Notes: generated by a model not told the origin, from the sequence alone. A stretch of 40,110 nucleotides of DNA from Pelagibacteraceae bacterium AG-422-D23 (GCA_003213615.1 QCMQ01000011.1:1-40110); one strand, 5' to 3'; positions 9,157 through 18,285 are shown, counted from the stretch's first letter. Numbers and translations are program-made.

Positions 9157-9167
9157 ACAAATTATAA

Positions 9168-9785
9168 ATGAACATAGAGATCAAAAAGTCAATAAAACCA
9201 GTAAATTATTTTGATGCTATTAATATACTAGAGTCAAGATTAAAGGATTTATGTGAAAATAATGGGCAAGAATTAATTTGGACATTGGAGCATAATGAAG
9301 TTTTTACTGCAGGAACTTCCTATAAAGAGAATGAGATTATTGATAAATCTATTAAAATATTAGAAACGAATAGAGGTGGTAAAATTACTTACCATGGGCC
9401 AGGTCAATTAATTTGTTATTTTGTTTTAGATTTAAGGAAAAAAAAAGATATCAGAAAATTTATAACAATTATCGAAAAAACAATAATTCAAACTTTAAAA
9501 TTTTATAAAATAGAGACTTTTCCGGATAAAGATAATATCGGTATATGGCATAAATATAATAATGAAGTTAAAAAAATTGCTGCAATAGGTATCAGAGTAA
9601 GCAAATGGATTGCCTATCATGGTTTTGCAATAAATATAAATAATGATCTAGAAAATTATAAAAAAATTATACCATGTGGTATTTCAGATAAAGGAGTAAC
9701 TAATTTAAAAAATATTTTAGATCAGGATTACTCAAATCTAAGTGATATATTAATTAAAAATTTTATTTCAAATTTGAAAATCTAA
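9168..9785 (+). CDS. lipB: Octanoyl-ACP:protein N-octanoyltransferase (LipB)
   Basis: LipB moves the octanoyl group from acyl carrier protein to the lipoyl domains of 2-oxoacid dehydrogenases and the glycine cleavage H protein, the first step of lipoate synthesis; LipA then inserts sulphur. The 205-residue protein has the family signature [17 protein letters not shown] (about 68-84), the active-site lysine segment [20 protein letters not shown] and the acyl-accepting cysteine in [14 protein letters not shown]. Its 3' end overlaps the convergent rluC-like gene by 23 bases, so the two mRNAs would share complementary ends. Confidence 0.95.
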   Translation: MNIEIKKSIKPVNYFDAINILESRLKDLCENNGQELIWTLEHNEVFTAGTSYKENEIIDKSIKILETNRGGKITYHGPGQLICYFVLDLRKKKDIRKFITIIEKTIIQTLKFYKIETFPDKDNIGIWHKYNNEVKKIAAIGIRVSKWIAYHGFAININNDLENYKKIIPCGISDKGVTNLKNILDQDYSNLSDILIKNFISNLKI

Positions 9786-10680
9786 GTCTTTTAGATTTTA
9801 AAAGTTTTTTAAAATACTCAGGTAACAATGCTGAATAAGTATGTTTTACATCGTTAATTTTAAATTTAATTTGATATGAATGTAACATTAAATTTTTATT
9901 AATTCCTTTATTAGAATTTGATAATTTATATTTTGTATCTCCAAATATAGGATTTCCAATTGCATATAATTGTTTTCTTAACTGATGTTTTCGTCCAGTA
10001 ATAGGTTTTAATTCTAATAAACTTGCTTCAGAATTTTTATCAATAACTTTGAAAATTGTTTTTGCTTTTTCAATTATTTTTTTATCACTATCGTACCTAA
10101 TTAAATCATCATCCCATACACCAGTTTTTTTATTAATTTCGCCTTGGCATATAGCTACATAAGTTTTATGTACTTTTCTTAGTCGGAATAAAGAAGTAAG
10201 CAATTGAGCGCTCTCTCTGTTTTTGGCCATAATAAAAACACCAGAAGTATCTTTATCCAATCTATGGACAGAAAAAGGTTTTGTGCCTTCAAAAATTTTA
10301 CTTTTAGCAAAAATATCAACTAGATTTTTTTTTGATTTAGTTCCACCTTGCACTGATATGCCAGATGCTTTGTTTAAAACAACAAAATTGTCATTGTTGT
10401 CAATAATTTGATCTTCATTTGATTTTATAATTTCTTTTGATGGTAAAAACTTAATCTTTTTTTGTTGAATTGTTTCTTTAAATTCAATGTTAAATATATT
10501 TATTTCATCTTTCGTTTTTACTTTAAAAGAGCTTTTAACTTTTTTTTTATTAAGCTTTATTTTTCCTGTTCTTAAATATTTTTCAACAAGTCCTTGTGGA
10601 ATTTTTCCAATTTTAAATCTTAACCATCTGTCCAAACGCATATCATTACACGTTGAATCAACGATGTAAGATTTTTTCAT
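9763..10680 (-). CDS. rluC: 23S rRNA pseudouridine synthase, RluC/RluD family
   Basis: These enzymes isomerise specific uridines in 23S rRNA to pseudouridine. The 305 residues show an N-terminal S4 RNA-binding domain (about 15-75, [11 protein letters not shown]...[17 protein letters not shown]) and the catalytic domain with Asp in [17 protein letters not shown] (about 140-156). [15 protein letters not shown] and GDTKYK follow. The order and linker favour RluC, but specificity cannot be proven from sequence alone. The ATG is 10 nt after the rplQ stop, so this gene is probably the tail of the ribosomal transcript, which would tie rRNA modification to ribosomal protein output. It overlaps lipB convergently by 23 bases. 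Confidence 0.88.
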   Translation of the reverse strand: MKKSYIVDSTCNDMRLDRWLRFKIGKIPQGLVEKYLRTGKIKLNKKKVKSSFKVKTKDEINIFNIEFKETIQQKKIKFLPSKEIIKSNEDQIIDNNDNFVVLNKASGISVQGGTKSKKNLVDIFAKSKIFEGTKPFSVHRLDKDTSGVFIMAKNRESAQLLTSLFRLRKVHKTYVAICQGEINKKTGVWDDDLIRYDSDKKIIEKAKTIFKVIDKNSEASLLELKPITGRKHQLRKQLYAIGNPIFGDTKYKLSNSNKGINKNLMLHSYQIKFKINDVKHTYSALLPEYFKKLLKSKRLRFSNLK

Positions 10681-10690
10681 GATTTATGAT

Positions 10691-11133
10691 TTAAGCTGTA
10701 GCTTGTTTTTTCTCTTCCGTTTTAGGAGATTCTTTGGTTGTATCTTTTTTTGGTTTATCAACTCTTTTTGCCTCAACATCTCTATCAACAAATTCAATTA
10801 TTGCCATTGGAGCATTATCTCCATATCTAAATCCAGCTTTAATTATTCTTGTGTAACCACCTTTTCTATTCTGATATCTTTTAGAAAGTTTTTTTTAACT
10901 TTATTAGCTGACTTAATATCTTGTAGTTTAGAAACCAACATTTTGGTTGTCTGTAAAGTTTCTTTTTTACCTAATGTTATTATTTTATCCGCTTGAGGTT
11001 TTAGAAATTTAGCTTTTGGCAAAGTAGTTTTGATTTGCTCGTACTTAATCAAAGAATTAAGCATATTCTTAAGTAAAGCTTTTCTGTGCTCTGATGTTCT
11101 ATTTAACTTCTTATTTGCCAAACCATGTCTCAT
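10691..11133 (-). CDS. rplQ: 50S ribosomal protein L17, frameshifted in this sequence
   Basis: L17 is a large-subunit protein near the peptide exit region. The open frame from ATG 11133 ([20 protein letters not shown]) runs only 96 codons to a stop at 10843 and ends in a non-L17 tail ([14 protein letters not shown]). Moving to the -1 frame at the A8 run (bases 10889-10896) restores conserved L17: [15 protein letters not shown], then [18 protein letters not shown], then a Lys/Glu/Thr-rich tail to TAA at 10691, about 147 residues in all. One extra base would repair the gene. The heptamer A-AAA-AAC in the right phase could also allow ribosomal or polymerase slippage. The start overlaps the rpoA stop as TAATG. 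Confidence 0.9.
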
Positions 11134-12161
11134 TAAATTGCTTCCTCTAATTTTTTAGACATTTCTGCAATGTTGTCTGGTGGCCAGTTTGGTATTTCCA
11201 TTCCTAAATATAAAGACATGCCTGTTAAAACTTCTTTAATTTCATTTAATGATTTTCTTCCAAAATTAGGTGTTCTCAACATTTCACCTTCAGATTTTTG
11301 AACCAGATCACCAATATAAATAATATTATCATTTTTTAAGCAGTTCATTGATCTAACTGATAACTCTAACTCATCCACTTTTCTTAGTAAGTTTTTGTTA
11401 AATTCAGGTTCAGTAGAAACTTCTTTTACAGGAGCTTCAACTGGCTCATCAAAGTTTATAAACATTTTAAGCTGATCTTGGAAAATTCTAGCTGAATAAG
11501 CTACAGCATCTTCAGCAGAAATTGATCCATTAGTTTCAACTTCCATAATTAACTTATCATAATCTAATGCTTTACCTTCTCTAGCAGTACTTACTGAATA
11601 TGAAACTTTTTTAACTGGACTATAAAGTGAGTCTATAGCAATAAGGCCTAATGGTGGCTCTTCAGGTTTATTTAGTTCTGCAGGAACATATCCTTTACCT
11701 GTATTAACATTCATCTCCATATGAAAAGTAGTATTTTCATCTAGATTACAAATAACTAAATCAGGATTTAAAATTTCAACATCTGCAACTGGAGCTATAT
11801 CTGAAGCTTTAATTTCTCCAGGTCCTTTTGCGTCTAAAATTAATTTTTTTGTGCCCTCAGAATTACTTTTTAATGCTAAAGATTTTACGTTTAAAACGAT
11901 ATCGGTTACATCTTCTCTAACACCTTTTATTGAAGTGAATTCATGTAAAACTCCATCAATTTGAATTGATGTTACAGCGGCTCCTCTTATAGATGATAAT
12001 AAAATCCTTCTTAGAGAATTTCCTAAAGTTAATCCATATCCTTTTTCTAAAGGCTCAGCTACAATTTTTGCATGGGTTAGGTCGTCACTTATTTGAACAT
12101 CTAATTTAGATGGCTTAATTAATGACTTCCAATTTTTTACATTAACATTTTCGACTTCCAT
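11133..12161 (-). CDS. rpoA: RNA polymerase alpha subunit
   Basis: Alpha dimerises to nucleate RNA polymerase assembly and binds UP elements and activators. The 342 residues show the N-terminal dimerisation domain ([22 protein letters not shown] near 35-57; [21 protein letters not shown]) and the C-terminal DNA-contacting domain (about 255-330; [37 protein letters not shown]). The ATG overlaps the rpsK stop as TAATG, and an AAGGAGAG Shine-Dalgarno lies inside the last rpsK codons, indicating coupled translation. It sits in the classic alpha-operon order rpsM-rpsK-rpoA-rplQ. Confidence 0.98.
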   Translation of the reverse strand: MEVENVNVKNWKSLIKPSKLDVQISDDLTHAKIVAEPLEKGYGLTLGNSLRRILLSSIRGAAVTSIQIDGVLHEFTSIKGVREDVTDIVLNVKSLALKSNSEGTKKLILDAKGPGEIKASDIAPVADVEILNPDLVICNLDENTTFHMEMNVNTGKGYVPAELNKPEEPPLGLIAIDSLYSPVKKVSYSVSTAREGKALDYDKLIMEVETNGSISAEDAVAYSARIFQDQLKMFINFDEPVEAPVKEVSTEPEFNKNLLRKVDELELSVRSMNCLKNDNIIYIGDLVQKSEGEMLRTPNFGRKSLNEIKEVLTGMSLYLGMEIPNWPPDNIAEMSKKLEEAI

Positions 12162-12610
12162 TAAACTCTCCTTTTCTTTGGTGGTCTAGTTCCATTATGA
12201 GGCATAGGCGTAGTGTCTTTTATTGACAAAATCTTAAATCCTCTAGCTTGCAATGCTCTTAAAGCTGTTTCTCTTCCTGATCCAGGTCCTTTGACTTCGA
12301 CGGATAAAGTTTTCATTCCGTACTCAAGAGCTTTAGAAGCTGCTGAGTCTGCTGCAATCTGTGCAGCGTATGGAGTAGACTTTCTTGATCCCTTAAACCC
12401 TTTTTGTCCAGCAGATGCCCATGAAATTACATTTCCATTTGTATCAGCAATAGAGATGATAGTATTATTAAATGTTGATTGCACATAAGCAATTCCATTT
12501 AAAATATTTTTCTTAACTTTCTTTTTTTTGGAATAAGAACTTTTTACACTTTTCTTAGTAGACTTTTCTACTTTCTGATCCTTATTCTCAACTTTATCGG
12601 TTTTAGCCAT
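12161..12610 (-). CDS. rpsK: 30S ribosomal protein S11
   Basis: S11 forms part of the 30S platform contacting mRNA near the E site. The conserved core starts near residue 38 ([16 protein letters not shown]) and ends with the typical [15 protein letters not shown]. At 149 residues it is about 20 longer than E. coli S11; the extra part is a charged Lys/Ser-rich N-terminus with no hydrophobic stretch. It follows rpsM by 2 nt and its last codons carry the rpoA ribosome-binding site. Confidence 0.97.
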   Translation of the reverse strand: MAKTDKVENKDQKVEKSTKKSVKSSYSKKKKVKKNILNGIAYVQSTFNNTIISIADTNGNVISWASAGQKGFKGSRKSTPYAAQIAADSAASKALEYGMKTLSVEVKGPGSGRETALRALQARGFKILSIKDTTPMPHNGTRPPKKRRV

Positions 12611-12612
12611 AA

Positions 12613-12996
12613 CTATTTTTTAGTTGGTGTTAATTTTTTTCCAGCAATAGCGATTGCTTTTCCTTTTCTTGTCCTTGCATTACATCTAGTTCTTTGTCCT
12701 CTAACAGGTAATTTTTTTCTATGTCTTGTTCCTCTGTAGCAAGCTAAATCTATTAACCTCTTAATGCTTAATGAATAATCTCTCCTTAAATCACCTTCTA
12801 CTTTAAAGTTTTGATCAATATATTCTCTAATTTTTAAAATCTCTTCATCCGTTAATTCGTTAACTCTTTTAGCTCTTGGAATTTCTAAAGATGAACAAAT
12901 TTGTTGTGAGAATTTATCACCAATTCCATAAATATAAGTTAAACCTATATGAACAAGTTTATTCTGTGGAATGTTTATACCTGCGATACGAGCCAT
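12613..12996 (-). CDS. rpsM: 30S ribosomal protein S13
   Basis: S13 sits in the 30S head and bridges to the 50S subunit. The 127 residues show [26 protein letters not shown] at the start, [33 protein letters not shown] in the middle and the basic tail [13 protein letters not shown]. It is the first gene after a promoter-like sequence (13020-13047) in the only sizable spacer between adk and rplQ, so it likely starts an additional alpha-operon transcript. In E. coli this operon is controlled by S4, but rpsD is not present here and I see no S4-binding pseudoknot in the short leader. Confidence 0.97.
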   Translation of the reverse strand: MARIAGINIPQNKLVHIGLTYIYGIGDKFSQQICSSLEIPRAKRVNELTDEEILKIREYIDQNFKVEGDLRRDYSLSIKRLIDLACYRGTRHRKKLPVRGQRTRCNARTRKGKAIAIAGKKLTPTKK

Positions 12997-13019
12997 AATT
13001 TTTGTGATAATTTGTGCCT

Positions 13020-13047
13020 TTTATATAAGAAGATTAATCAAAGTCAA
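13020..13047 (-). promoter_or_regulatory. Candidate sigma70 promoter for rpsM-rpsK-rpoA-rplQ
   Basis: On the - strand, TTGACT (13042-13047, five of six) and TATAAA (13020-13025, five of six) are separated by 16 nt. Transcription would begin near 13013, giving a leader of about 17 nt to the rpsM ATG at 12996. It lies in the 55-nt gap after the adk stop, one of the few real gaps in the cluster. Confidence 0.6.
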
Positions 13048-13051
13048 CGTC

Positions 13052-13615
13052 TTATAAATTGATAAAAGCGTCTATTTTCCTTGTTATTTCGCCAATTTCC
13101 AAGCCTCCATCGATCTCTTTAAAATTTGGATTTTCAGAGTAAAAATTTAGAACTGGTTGGGTTGTTTCCATGTATTTCTCATATCTTGAAACTATCGTAT
13201 GAGTATCATCATCAGACCTATTTTCTATAATTTTTCTATTCTCAAGCCTTCTGATAATTGTTTCTTTATCTACGTTTAGAAATAAAATTAAATCTATGCT
13301 CTGATTTGAATTTTTTAGTAACATTTCTAAATTTTTAGCCTGACTTAATGATCGAGGATATCCATCAAAGATTAATTTGTTTTTTTTTTGAGGATCAGAT
13401 ATTAAATTTTCTATAAGTTTATTAACAATATCATCACTTATAAATATTCCATTCTTCATATCATTGGTTATAGCTTTGCCAATGTCTGAATTTTTTTTAA
13501 TTTCTTCTCTTAAAAGATCACCCGTTGAAATTTGAAAAGCTTTTAATTTGTTTACTAAATATTTAGACTGAGTACCTTTTCCTGCACCAGGAGGTCCAAA
13601 TAAAATTATATTCAC
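13052..13615 (-). CDS. adk: Adenylate kinase, short-lid form
   Basis: Adk interconverts ATP + AMP and two ADP in the cytosol. The P-loop GPPGAGKGTQ is at residues 7-16, followed by FQISTGDLLREE and the AMP-binding FDGYPRSLSQA. At 187 residues it lacks the roughly 27-residue lid insertion and zinc cysteines of long-form enzymes; the lid region reads IENRSDDDTHTIVSRYEKY. The start is GTG (13613-13615), placed immediately after the secY stop with no spacer. The secY-adk pairing is a common spc-operon arrangement. Confidence 0.95.
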   Translation of the reverse strand: MNIILFGPPGAGKGTQSKYLVNKLKAFQISTGDLLREEIKKNSDIGKAITNDMKNGIFISDDIVNKLIENLISDPQKKNKLIFDGYPRSLSQAKNLEMLLKNSNQSIDLILFLNVDKETIIRRLENRKIIENRSDDDTHTIVSRYEKYMETTQPVLNFYSENPNFKEIDGGLEIGEITRKIDAFINL

Positions 13616-14896
13616 TTACTTACCAAATTTTGTTTTTTTAATCAGTTGTTCGTATTGTGAACTCATTAATCTTGTTTGTATTTGTGTTACAGTATCGATA
13701 GCTACTACGACAACAATTAATATTGATGCACCACCTAAATAAAAAGGTATTGGATAGTTTGCAATTAAAAATTCCGGCATCAAACAAACTAAAGTTAAAT
13801 ATAGAGCACCAATCGTAGTTAATTTTGTTGAAATATTTTCAATATACAACGCTGTACTTTCACCTGGTCTAATGCCTGGTACAAATCCACCATACTTTCT
13901 AAGATTCTCAGCAGTTTCGGTTGGATTGAATGTTATAGAAGTATAAAAAAAAGTGAAAAATATTATTCCTGATGCGTACAGCAACATATAAAGAGGTTGT
14001 CCTTGAGTAAAATAAGAGCTCAAGTTTAAAAATGTTTCATTATTGGAAAATGAAAAATTTGAAAATGTTACTGGTAATAATAGAAGTGCAGAAGCAAAAA
14101 TTGCAGGAATTACTCCAGCTTGATTTATTTTTAAAGGTAAATGTGATGACTCTCCTCCATACATTTTGTTACCCATTTGTCTTTTAGGATAATTAATTAG
14201 AATTTTTCTTAATGCTCTTTCCATAAAAACTACAAAAAGAATTGTAACTATTAATAGAACAAATATAGCTAGGATCATAAACGTTGAAACTGCACCAGTT
14301 CTACCTAATTCAAAAGTTGTAACCAAAGCTCTTGGAATTTCTGCTACAATACCAGCAAAAATTATTAACGATATACCGTTTCCAATACCTCTTTGAGTGA
14401 TTTGTTCCCCCAACCACATTAAAAATATTGTTCCAGCAACAATGGTTGTAACAGTTGTTATTTTGAAAAAAGCCCCTGGATTAATTACTAAGTCAGCCGA
14501 TGACTCTAAACCAACAGATAAACCATATCCTTGAACTGTTGCAAGTAAAACTGTTCCATATCTAGTGATTTGTGTAATTTTAGCTCTTCCTGTCTCACCT
14601 TGAGCTTTTAGATTTTTAAAATAGTCAGAAACCCCTGTCAAAAGTTGAACTATAATTGCAGAAGAAATGTAAGGCATTATACCTAATGCAAATATTGCCA
14701 TTCTACTAACTGCACCTCCTGCAAAAACATTAAACATGCCTAACAATCCTTTTTGATTGCCTTCCATCATTATTTTCAATTGTTCTGGGTCTATACCTGG
14801 TAAAGGCACAAAAGTTCCAAATCTATAAACGGCTAAAATTAAAATAGTAAATATAATTCTATTTCTTAAATCATTTGTTGATGATGATGCACTCAT
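13616..14896 (-). CDS. secY: Protein translocase subunit SecY
   Basis: SecY forms the inner-membrane protein-conducting channel with SecE and SecG. The 426 residues carry about ten hydrophobic spans and family signatures: RIIFTILILAVYRFGTFVPLPGID (about 13-36), the second-helix/plug region with GGAVSRMAIFALGIMPYISSAIIVQLL (about 61-87), RGIGNGISLIIF near 168-179 and the loop FVPGIRPGESTALYI near 338-352. It follows rplO by 9 nt, as in the ancestral spc operon, and its partner secE is in the same window at 37585-37776. Confidence 0.98.
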   Translation of the reverse strand: MSASSSTNDLRNRIIFTILILAVYRFGTFVPLPGIDPEQLKIMMEGNQKGLLGMFNVFAGGAVSRMAIFALGIMPYISSAIIVQLLTGVSDYFKNLKAQGETGRAKITQITRYGTVLLATVQGYGLSVGLESSADLVINPGAFFKITTVTTIVAGTIFLMWLGEQITQRGIGNGISLIIFAGIVAEIPRALVTTFELGRTGAVSTFMILAIFVLLIVTILFVVFMERALRKILINYPKRQMGNKMYGGESSHLPLKINQAGVIPAIFASALLLLPVTFSNFSFSNNETFLNLSSYFTQGQPLYMLLYASGIIFFTFFYTSITFNPTETAENLRKYGGFVPGIRPGESTALYIENISTKLTTIGALYLTLVCLMPEFLIANYPIPFYLGGASILIVVVVAIDTVTQIQTRLMSSQYEQLIKKTKFGK

Positions 14897-14905
14897 ATAA
14901 ACAAA

Positions 14906-15358
14906 CTATTTTTTTAATTGAATAGATCCACCAATTTTTTCTAGTTTTTCTATTGCTGATTTAGAGGCTAGGTCTGCTTCAATATTAATTTTATCTTTTA
15001 CTTCCCCAGAACCTAAAATTTTTAATTTTTTTGAGTTTTTATTTATTAATTTAAGTTTTTTTAATAATTCTGAGTTTAATACTTCATTTGGATTAATATT
15101 TTTTTTGTCTATGTAAAATTGAATTTTATCTAGATTTAAAATTGCAACACTCTCTTTTGATATTGGGTTAAAACCTCTTTTAGGAAGTCTTCTATATAAT
15201 GGCATTTGACCACCTTCAAAACTTTTAATAGCTACCCCAGATCTTGATTTTTGACCTTTAACACCTCTTCCTGATGTTTTTCCTTTACCCGAACCAATTC
15301 CTCGTCCAACTCTTATTTTAGATTTATTAATTTTCTCTCTATTATTTAAAGTAATCAT
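14906..15358 (-). CDS. rplO: 50S ribosomal protein L15
   Basis: L15 is a late-assembly 50S protein with a long glycine/arginine-rich extension into 23S rRNA. The 150 residues show [20 protein letters not shown] (about 17-36), [15 protein letters not shown] and a C-terminal globular part ending near [13 protein letters not shown]. Its ATG shares a base with the rpsE stop (TAATG). In most bacteria rpmD (L30) lies between rpsE and rplO; there is no room for it here. Confidence 0.97.
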   Translation of the reverse strand: MITLNNREKINKSKIRVGRGIGSGKGKTSGRGVKGQKSRSGVAIKSFEGGQMPLYRRLPKRGFNPISKESVAILNLDKIQFYIDKKNINPNEVLNSELLKKLKLINKNSKKLKILGSGEVKDKINIEADLASKSAIEKLEKIGGSIQLKK

Positions 15359-15873
15359 TATCCTCTTTTTTCAATTATTTCAGAAATTTTTTTGTTTCTA
15401 ATTGCTGATATTTGTTTTGGTGAACTTTGTTTCATTAATGCTTTCATTGTAGCTCTAATAACATTGTGCGCATTAGAAGTTCCCATAGATTTTGCAACAA
15501 TATCTTTTACTCCTAAAACTTCACATACTGCCCTAACAGGACCGCCTGCAATAATACCTGTTCCCTTAGAAGCTGCTCTTAGCACTATTCTACCCGAGCC
15601 ATCTTTTGCTTTAACGTCATGATGTATCGTTCTGCCTTCTCTTAATGGTATATGAGTAAGTTTTCTTCTTGCCATCTCATTTGCTTTTTTTATAGCATCA
15701 GGTACTTGTTTAGCTTTTGCATGAGCTATACCGATTTTACCTGCTTGATTTCCAACAACTACAAGCGCTGAAAATCCAAATCTTCTACCACCCTTAACAA
15801 CTTTGGTAATACGATTTATGTGGACTAATTTTTCTAATATATCGTCAGTTTTTTTATCTTTAAAATTTTCCAT
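15358..15873 (-). CDS. rpsE: 30S ribosomal protein S5
   Basis: S5 lines the mRNA entry tunnel of the 30S subunit and affects decoding accuracy. The 171 residues contain the dsRNA-binding-like domain [26 protein letters not shown], the S5 signature [25 protein letters not shown], and the C-terminal domain [28 protein letters not shown]. It follows rplR by 2 nt and overlaps rplO by one base. Confidence 0.97.
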   Translation of the reverse strand: MENFKDKKTDDILEKLVHINRITKVVKGGRRFGFSALVVVGNQAGKIGIAHAKAKQVPDAIKKANEMARRKLTHIPLREGRTIHHDVKAKDGSGRIVLRAASKGTGIIAGGPVRAVCEVLGVKDIVAKSMGTSNAHNVIRATMKALMKQSSPKQISAIRNKKISEIIEKRG

Positions 15874-15875
15874 AA

Positions 15876-16232
15876 TTAAAATTCCATTCCGTTTTCTCTT
15901 AGAGTTTCTGCAAAAACTTTAATTCTACCATGATATTTGTAAGAACCTCTATCAAAGTAAATTTTAGTAATTTTTTTCTCTTGAGCTTTTTTAGCTAATT
16001 TTTGAGCAACCATTTTAGATAATTCTGTTTTATTAACTTTATCACCTGATTTAAGATCTTTTTCTATAGATGAAGCTGATAACAAAGTTATTTTTTTTGT
16101 ATCATCAATTATTTGAGCTGAAATATTTTTTGATGATCTGGAAATACTTAATCTAAATCTATCTTTTGAAGCAACTTTTTTTACTTTATTGCTAACTCTA
16201 AATCTTTTTCTGATACTAGTGTTTATTTTCAT
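15876..16232 (-). CDS. rplR: 50S ribosomal protein L18
   Basis: L18 binds 5S rRNA and anchors it in the central protuberance. The 118 residues show a basic N-terminus ([11 protein letters not shown]), [20 protein letters not shown] and the C-terminal signature [27 protein letters not shown]. The start is one base inside the rplF stop (TAATG). Confidence 0.96.
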   Translation of the reverse strand: MKINTSIRKRFRVSNKVKKVASKDRFRLSISRSSKNISAQIIDDTKKITLLSASSIEKDLKSGDKVNKTELSKMVAQKLAKKAQEKKITKIYFDRGSYKYHGRIKVFAETLRENGMEF

Positions 16233-16771
16233 TACTTTTTCTTACCCTCTTTTTTAAGAACATACTGTCCTTTTTCTCGAACACCTTTACCTTTATAAGG
16301 TTCGATTTTTCTTAATGTTTTAATTTTAGATGCAACTTCACCAACTAACTGCTTGTCAGATCCTGTGATTTTTAATGTTGTTTGTTTTTCAACAGCAATT
16401 TTAATACCTTCTGGTATATCAAAATTGATATCATGGCTATAACCCAATTGTAAATTTAACTGATTTCCTTTTAACGCTGCTCTATAACCAACACCAACTA
16501 ATTCTAAAGTTTTTTCATATCCTGTGCTAGATCCTATAACAGCATTATTGATTAAACTTCTATTCATACCCCAAAGTCTTTTTGAGTTTTGATCTACTTT
16601 TTTTGGTTTAATAGAAATTTCTTTTCCTTCAATAATGTCTAAATTAAACATATCTAGATCAACATTAATTGATTTTTTTCCTAGAGGTCCTTCTATATTT
16701 ATAATATTTCCAGCTAAAGCAACTTTTACTTTTTCTGGAATCGATATGTTTATTTTACCTATTTTAGACAT
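16232..16771 (-). CDS. rplF: 50S ribosomal protein L6
   Basis: L6 lies near the sarcin-ricin loop where elongation factors bind. The 179 residues comprise two duplicated L6 folds. The first contains [21 protein letters not shown]; the second contains [25 protein letters not shown] and ends with [24 protein letters not shown], the L6 signature with a lysine tail. One-base overlaps couple it to both rpsH upstream and rplR downstream. Confidence 0.97.
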   Translation of the reverse strand: MSKIGKINISIPEKVKVALAGNIINIEGPLGKKSINVDLDMFNLDIIEGKEISIKPKKVDQNSKRLWGMNRSLINNAVIGSSTGYEKTLELVGVGYRAALKGNQLNLQLGYSHDINFDIPEGIKIAVEKQTTLKITGSDKQLVGEVASKIKTLRKIEPYKGKGVREKGQYVLKKEGKKK

Positions 16772-17166
16772 TAAAATACCTTACAAATTATTTCGCCACC
16801 AACTTTTTGCTTTCTAGCATCTATATCAGTCATTACTCCTTTTGGAGTTGAAACAATAGCAATTCCTAAACCATTATTTATTTTAGGTAAGCTGTCGGCA
16901 GATGAAAAAATTCTTCTCCCAGGTTTTGATACTCTTTCAAAAGCACTGATAACTGGATTACCTGAATGGTACTTAAGTTCTAATGATAACATTGGTTTTT
17001 TCTCCTCAGAACTTACTTTAAAATCTTTTATAAAACCTTCATTTTTAAGTATATCTGCAATTTTTATTTTAAAATTAGATGAAGGTAATTCTACTTTTTT
17101 ATGATTTCTAGCTTGAGCGTTCTTCACTCTTGCTATCATATCTCCTATTGGGTCACTTAAACTCAT
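16771..17166 (-). CDS. rpsH: 30S ribosomal protein S8
   Basis: S8 binds the central domain of 16S rRNA early in 30S assembly and represses the spc operon in E. coli. The 131 residues show SLSDPIGDMIARVKNAQARNHKKVELPSSN in consecutive blocks at the N-terminus and the C-terminal signature LPKINNGLGIAIVSTPKGVMTD. An AAAGGAAA Shine-Dalgarno precedes the ATG in an 11-nt spacer after rpsN. Whether S8 still regulates this fused cluster is unknown. Confidence 0.97.
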   Translation of the reverse strand: MSLSDPIGDMIARVKNAQARNHKKVELPSSNFKIKIADILKNEGFIKDFKVSSEEKKPMLSLELKYHSGNPVISAFERVSKPGRRIFSSADSLPKINNGLGIAIVSTPKGVMTDIDARKQKVGGEIICKVF

Positions 17167-17177
17167 AATTTTCCTTT

Positions 17178-17483
17178 CTACCAGCTTGATTTAACTAAGC
17201 CAGGTATCTTTCCTTGTAATCCTAATTGTCTTAATGCAATTCTTGAAATTTTTAATTTTCTGTAAACACCATGAGGTCTTCCAGTAATCTCACATCTATT
17301 CATAACTCTTGTTTTAGCTGAGTTTCTTGGCAGTTTAGATAATTTTTGCTGCGCTTTAAATCTTTCTTCTAATGGAAGCTTTTTATCCATTACTATTTTC
17401 TTTAATGCTTGTCTTTTCTTGTAAAGCCTATCTGAAAGCTTAATTCTTTTTTTATTTTTATTAACAGCACTTAACTTTGCCAT
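17178..17483 (-). CDS. rpsN: 30S ribosomal protein S14, zinc-free form
   Basis: S14 is a 30S head protein. At 101 residues this is the long form without zinc-binding cysteine pairs. RNRCEITGRPHGVYR-type sequence is present here as VMNRCEITGRPHGVYRKLKI, followed by the end SRIALRQLGLQGKIPGLVKSSW. A strong AAGGAGAT Shine-Dalgarno lies inside the last rplE codons, 2 nt of spacer remaining between the genes. Confidence 0.97.
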   Translation of the reverse strand: MAKLSAVNKNKKRIKLSDRLYKKRQALKKIVMDKKLPLEERFKAQQKLSKLPRNSAKTRVMNRCEITGRPHGVYRKLKISRIALRQLGLQGKIPGLVKSSW

Positions 17484-17485
17484 GT

Positions 17486-18040
17486 TTAATTATCTCCTTT
17501 TTTAGTAAATGGAAAATTCATCTTTTCTAGTAATGCAAAACTATGCTCTTTATTTATTGCTTTAATAACTATTACTATATCTAAACCTCTAACTTTATCT
17601 GCTCTATCAAAACTTACTTCTGGAAAAATTATATGTTCTTTAATACCAAATGTATAATTACCAAATTTATCAAAGCCTTTTGGTGACAAACCTCTAAAAT
17701 CTTTAATTCTAGGTAATGCAATATTTACTAATCTATCTAAGAATTCATACATTCTATTTTTTCTTAATGTTACCTTTAAACCAGCATTTGAACCTTTTCT
17801 GGTTTTAAAATTAGCTACTGATTTTTTAAATTTTGTTGTAACTGGTTTTTGTCCAGTAATTTTAGCCATATCTTCTTCGCAAGATTTTAAAATCTTAGAA
17901 TCTGTACCATCTAAACCAAGACCCATATTTAAAACAACTTTCTCAATTCTTGGAGCCATATAAATATTTTTGAAACCAAACTGATCTTTTAATGCAGGCT
18001 GAATTTCTTTATTGAATATTTCTTTTAATCTTGGTGTCAT
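17486..18040 (-). CDS. rplE: 50S ribosomal protein L5
   Basis: L5 binds 5S rRNA and contacts the P-site tRNA. The 184 residues show MAPRIEKVVLNMGLG (about 28-42), TGQKPVTTKFKKSVANFKTRKG, and the C-terminal signature FPEVSFDRADKVRGLDIVIV. The start shares a base with the rplX stop. Its final codons contain the rpsN ribosome-binding site. Confidence 0.97.
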   Translation of the reverse strand: MTPRLKEIFNKEIQPALKDQFGFKNIYMAPRIEKVVLNMGLGLDGTDSKILKSCEEDMAKITGQKPVTTKFKKSVANFKTRKGSNAGLKVTLRKNRMYEFLDRLVNIALPRIKDFRGLSPKGFDKFGNYTFGIKEHIIFPEVSFDRADKVRGLDIVIVIKAINKEHSFALLEKMNFPFTKKGDN

Positions 18041-18285
18041 TATTTTTTAGCCTCTTTTTTCTTAGCCGCTTTTTCATCAATTAGCTTTAAGTTAGAAATA
18101 TGTATAAAACTTTCTTTAGCAAAAATTCCACCTTTTTTCTCTTTAGTTGTTTTAACGTGTTTTTTAACCATGTTTATTTCTTTAACCTTTGCTCTATTAT
18201 TGGCTCTATCAATTTCAATAACTTCGCCTTCTTTTTTTTTATCTCTTCCAGTTAAAACTCTTACTTTCAAACCTTTTTTAATCAT
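18040..18285 (-). CDS. rplX: 50S ribosomal protein L24
   Basis: L24 starts 50S assembly by binding the 5' end of 23S rRNA. The KOW motif is visible at the N-terminus ([35 protein letters not shown] in two blocks). At 81 residues it is clearly shorter than E. coli L24 (104), with the C-terminal part replaced by a short Lys/Ala tail. One-base overlaps join it to rplN and rplE. Confidence 0.95.
   Translation of the reverse strand: MIKKGLKVRVLTGRDKKKEGEVIEIDRANNRAKVKEINMVKKHVKTTKEKKGGIFAKESFIHISNLKLIDEKAAKKKEAKK

Noticed and set aside
9107..9167. A magnesium riboswitch before mgtE
   Set aside because: The 61-nt spacer is too short for ykoK or mgtA-type leaders and shows no strong stems.
10679..10996. 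A 105-codon + strand frame opposite the frameshifted end of rplQ
   Set aside because: The - strand carries conserved L17 sequence here; the + frame is Cys/Phe/Ser-rich with no family resemblance.
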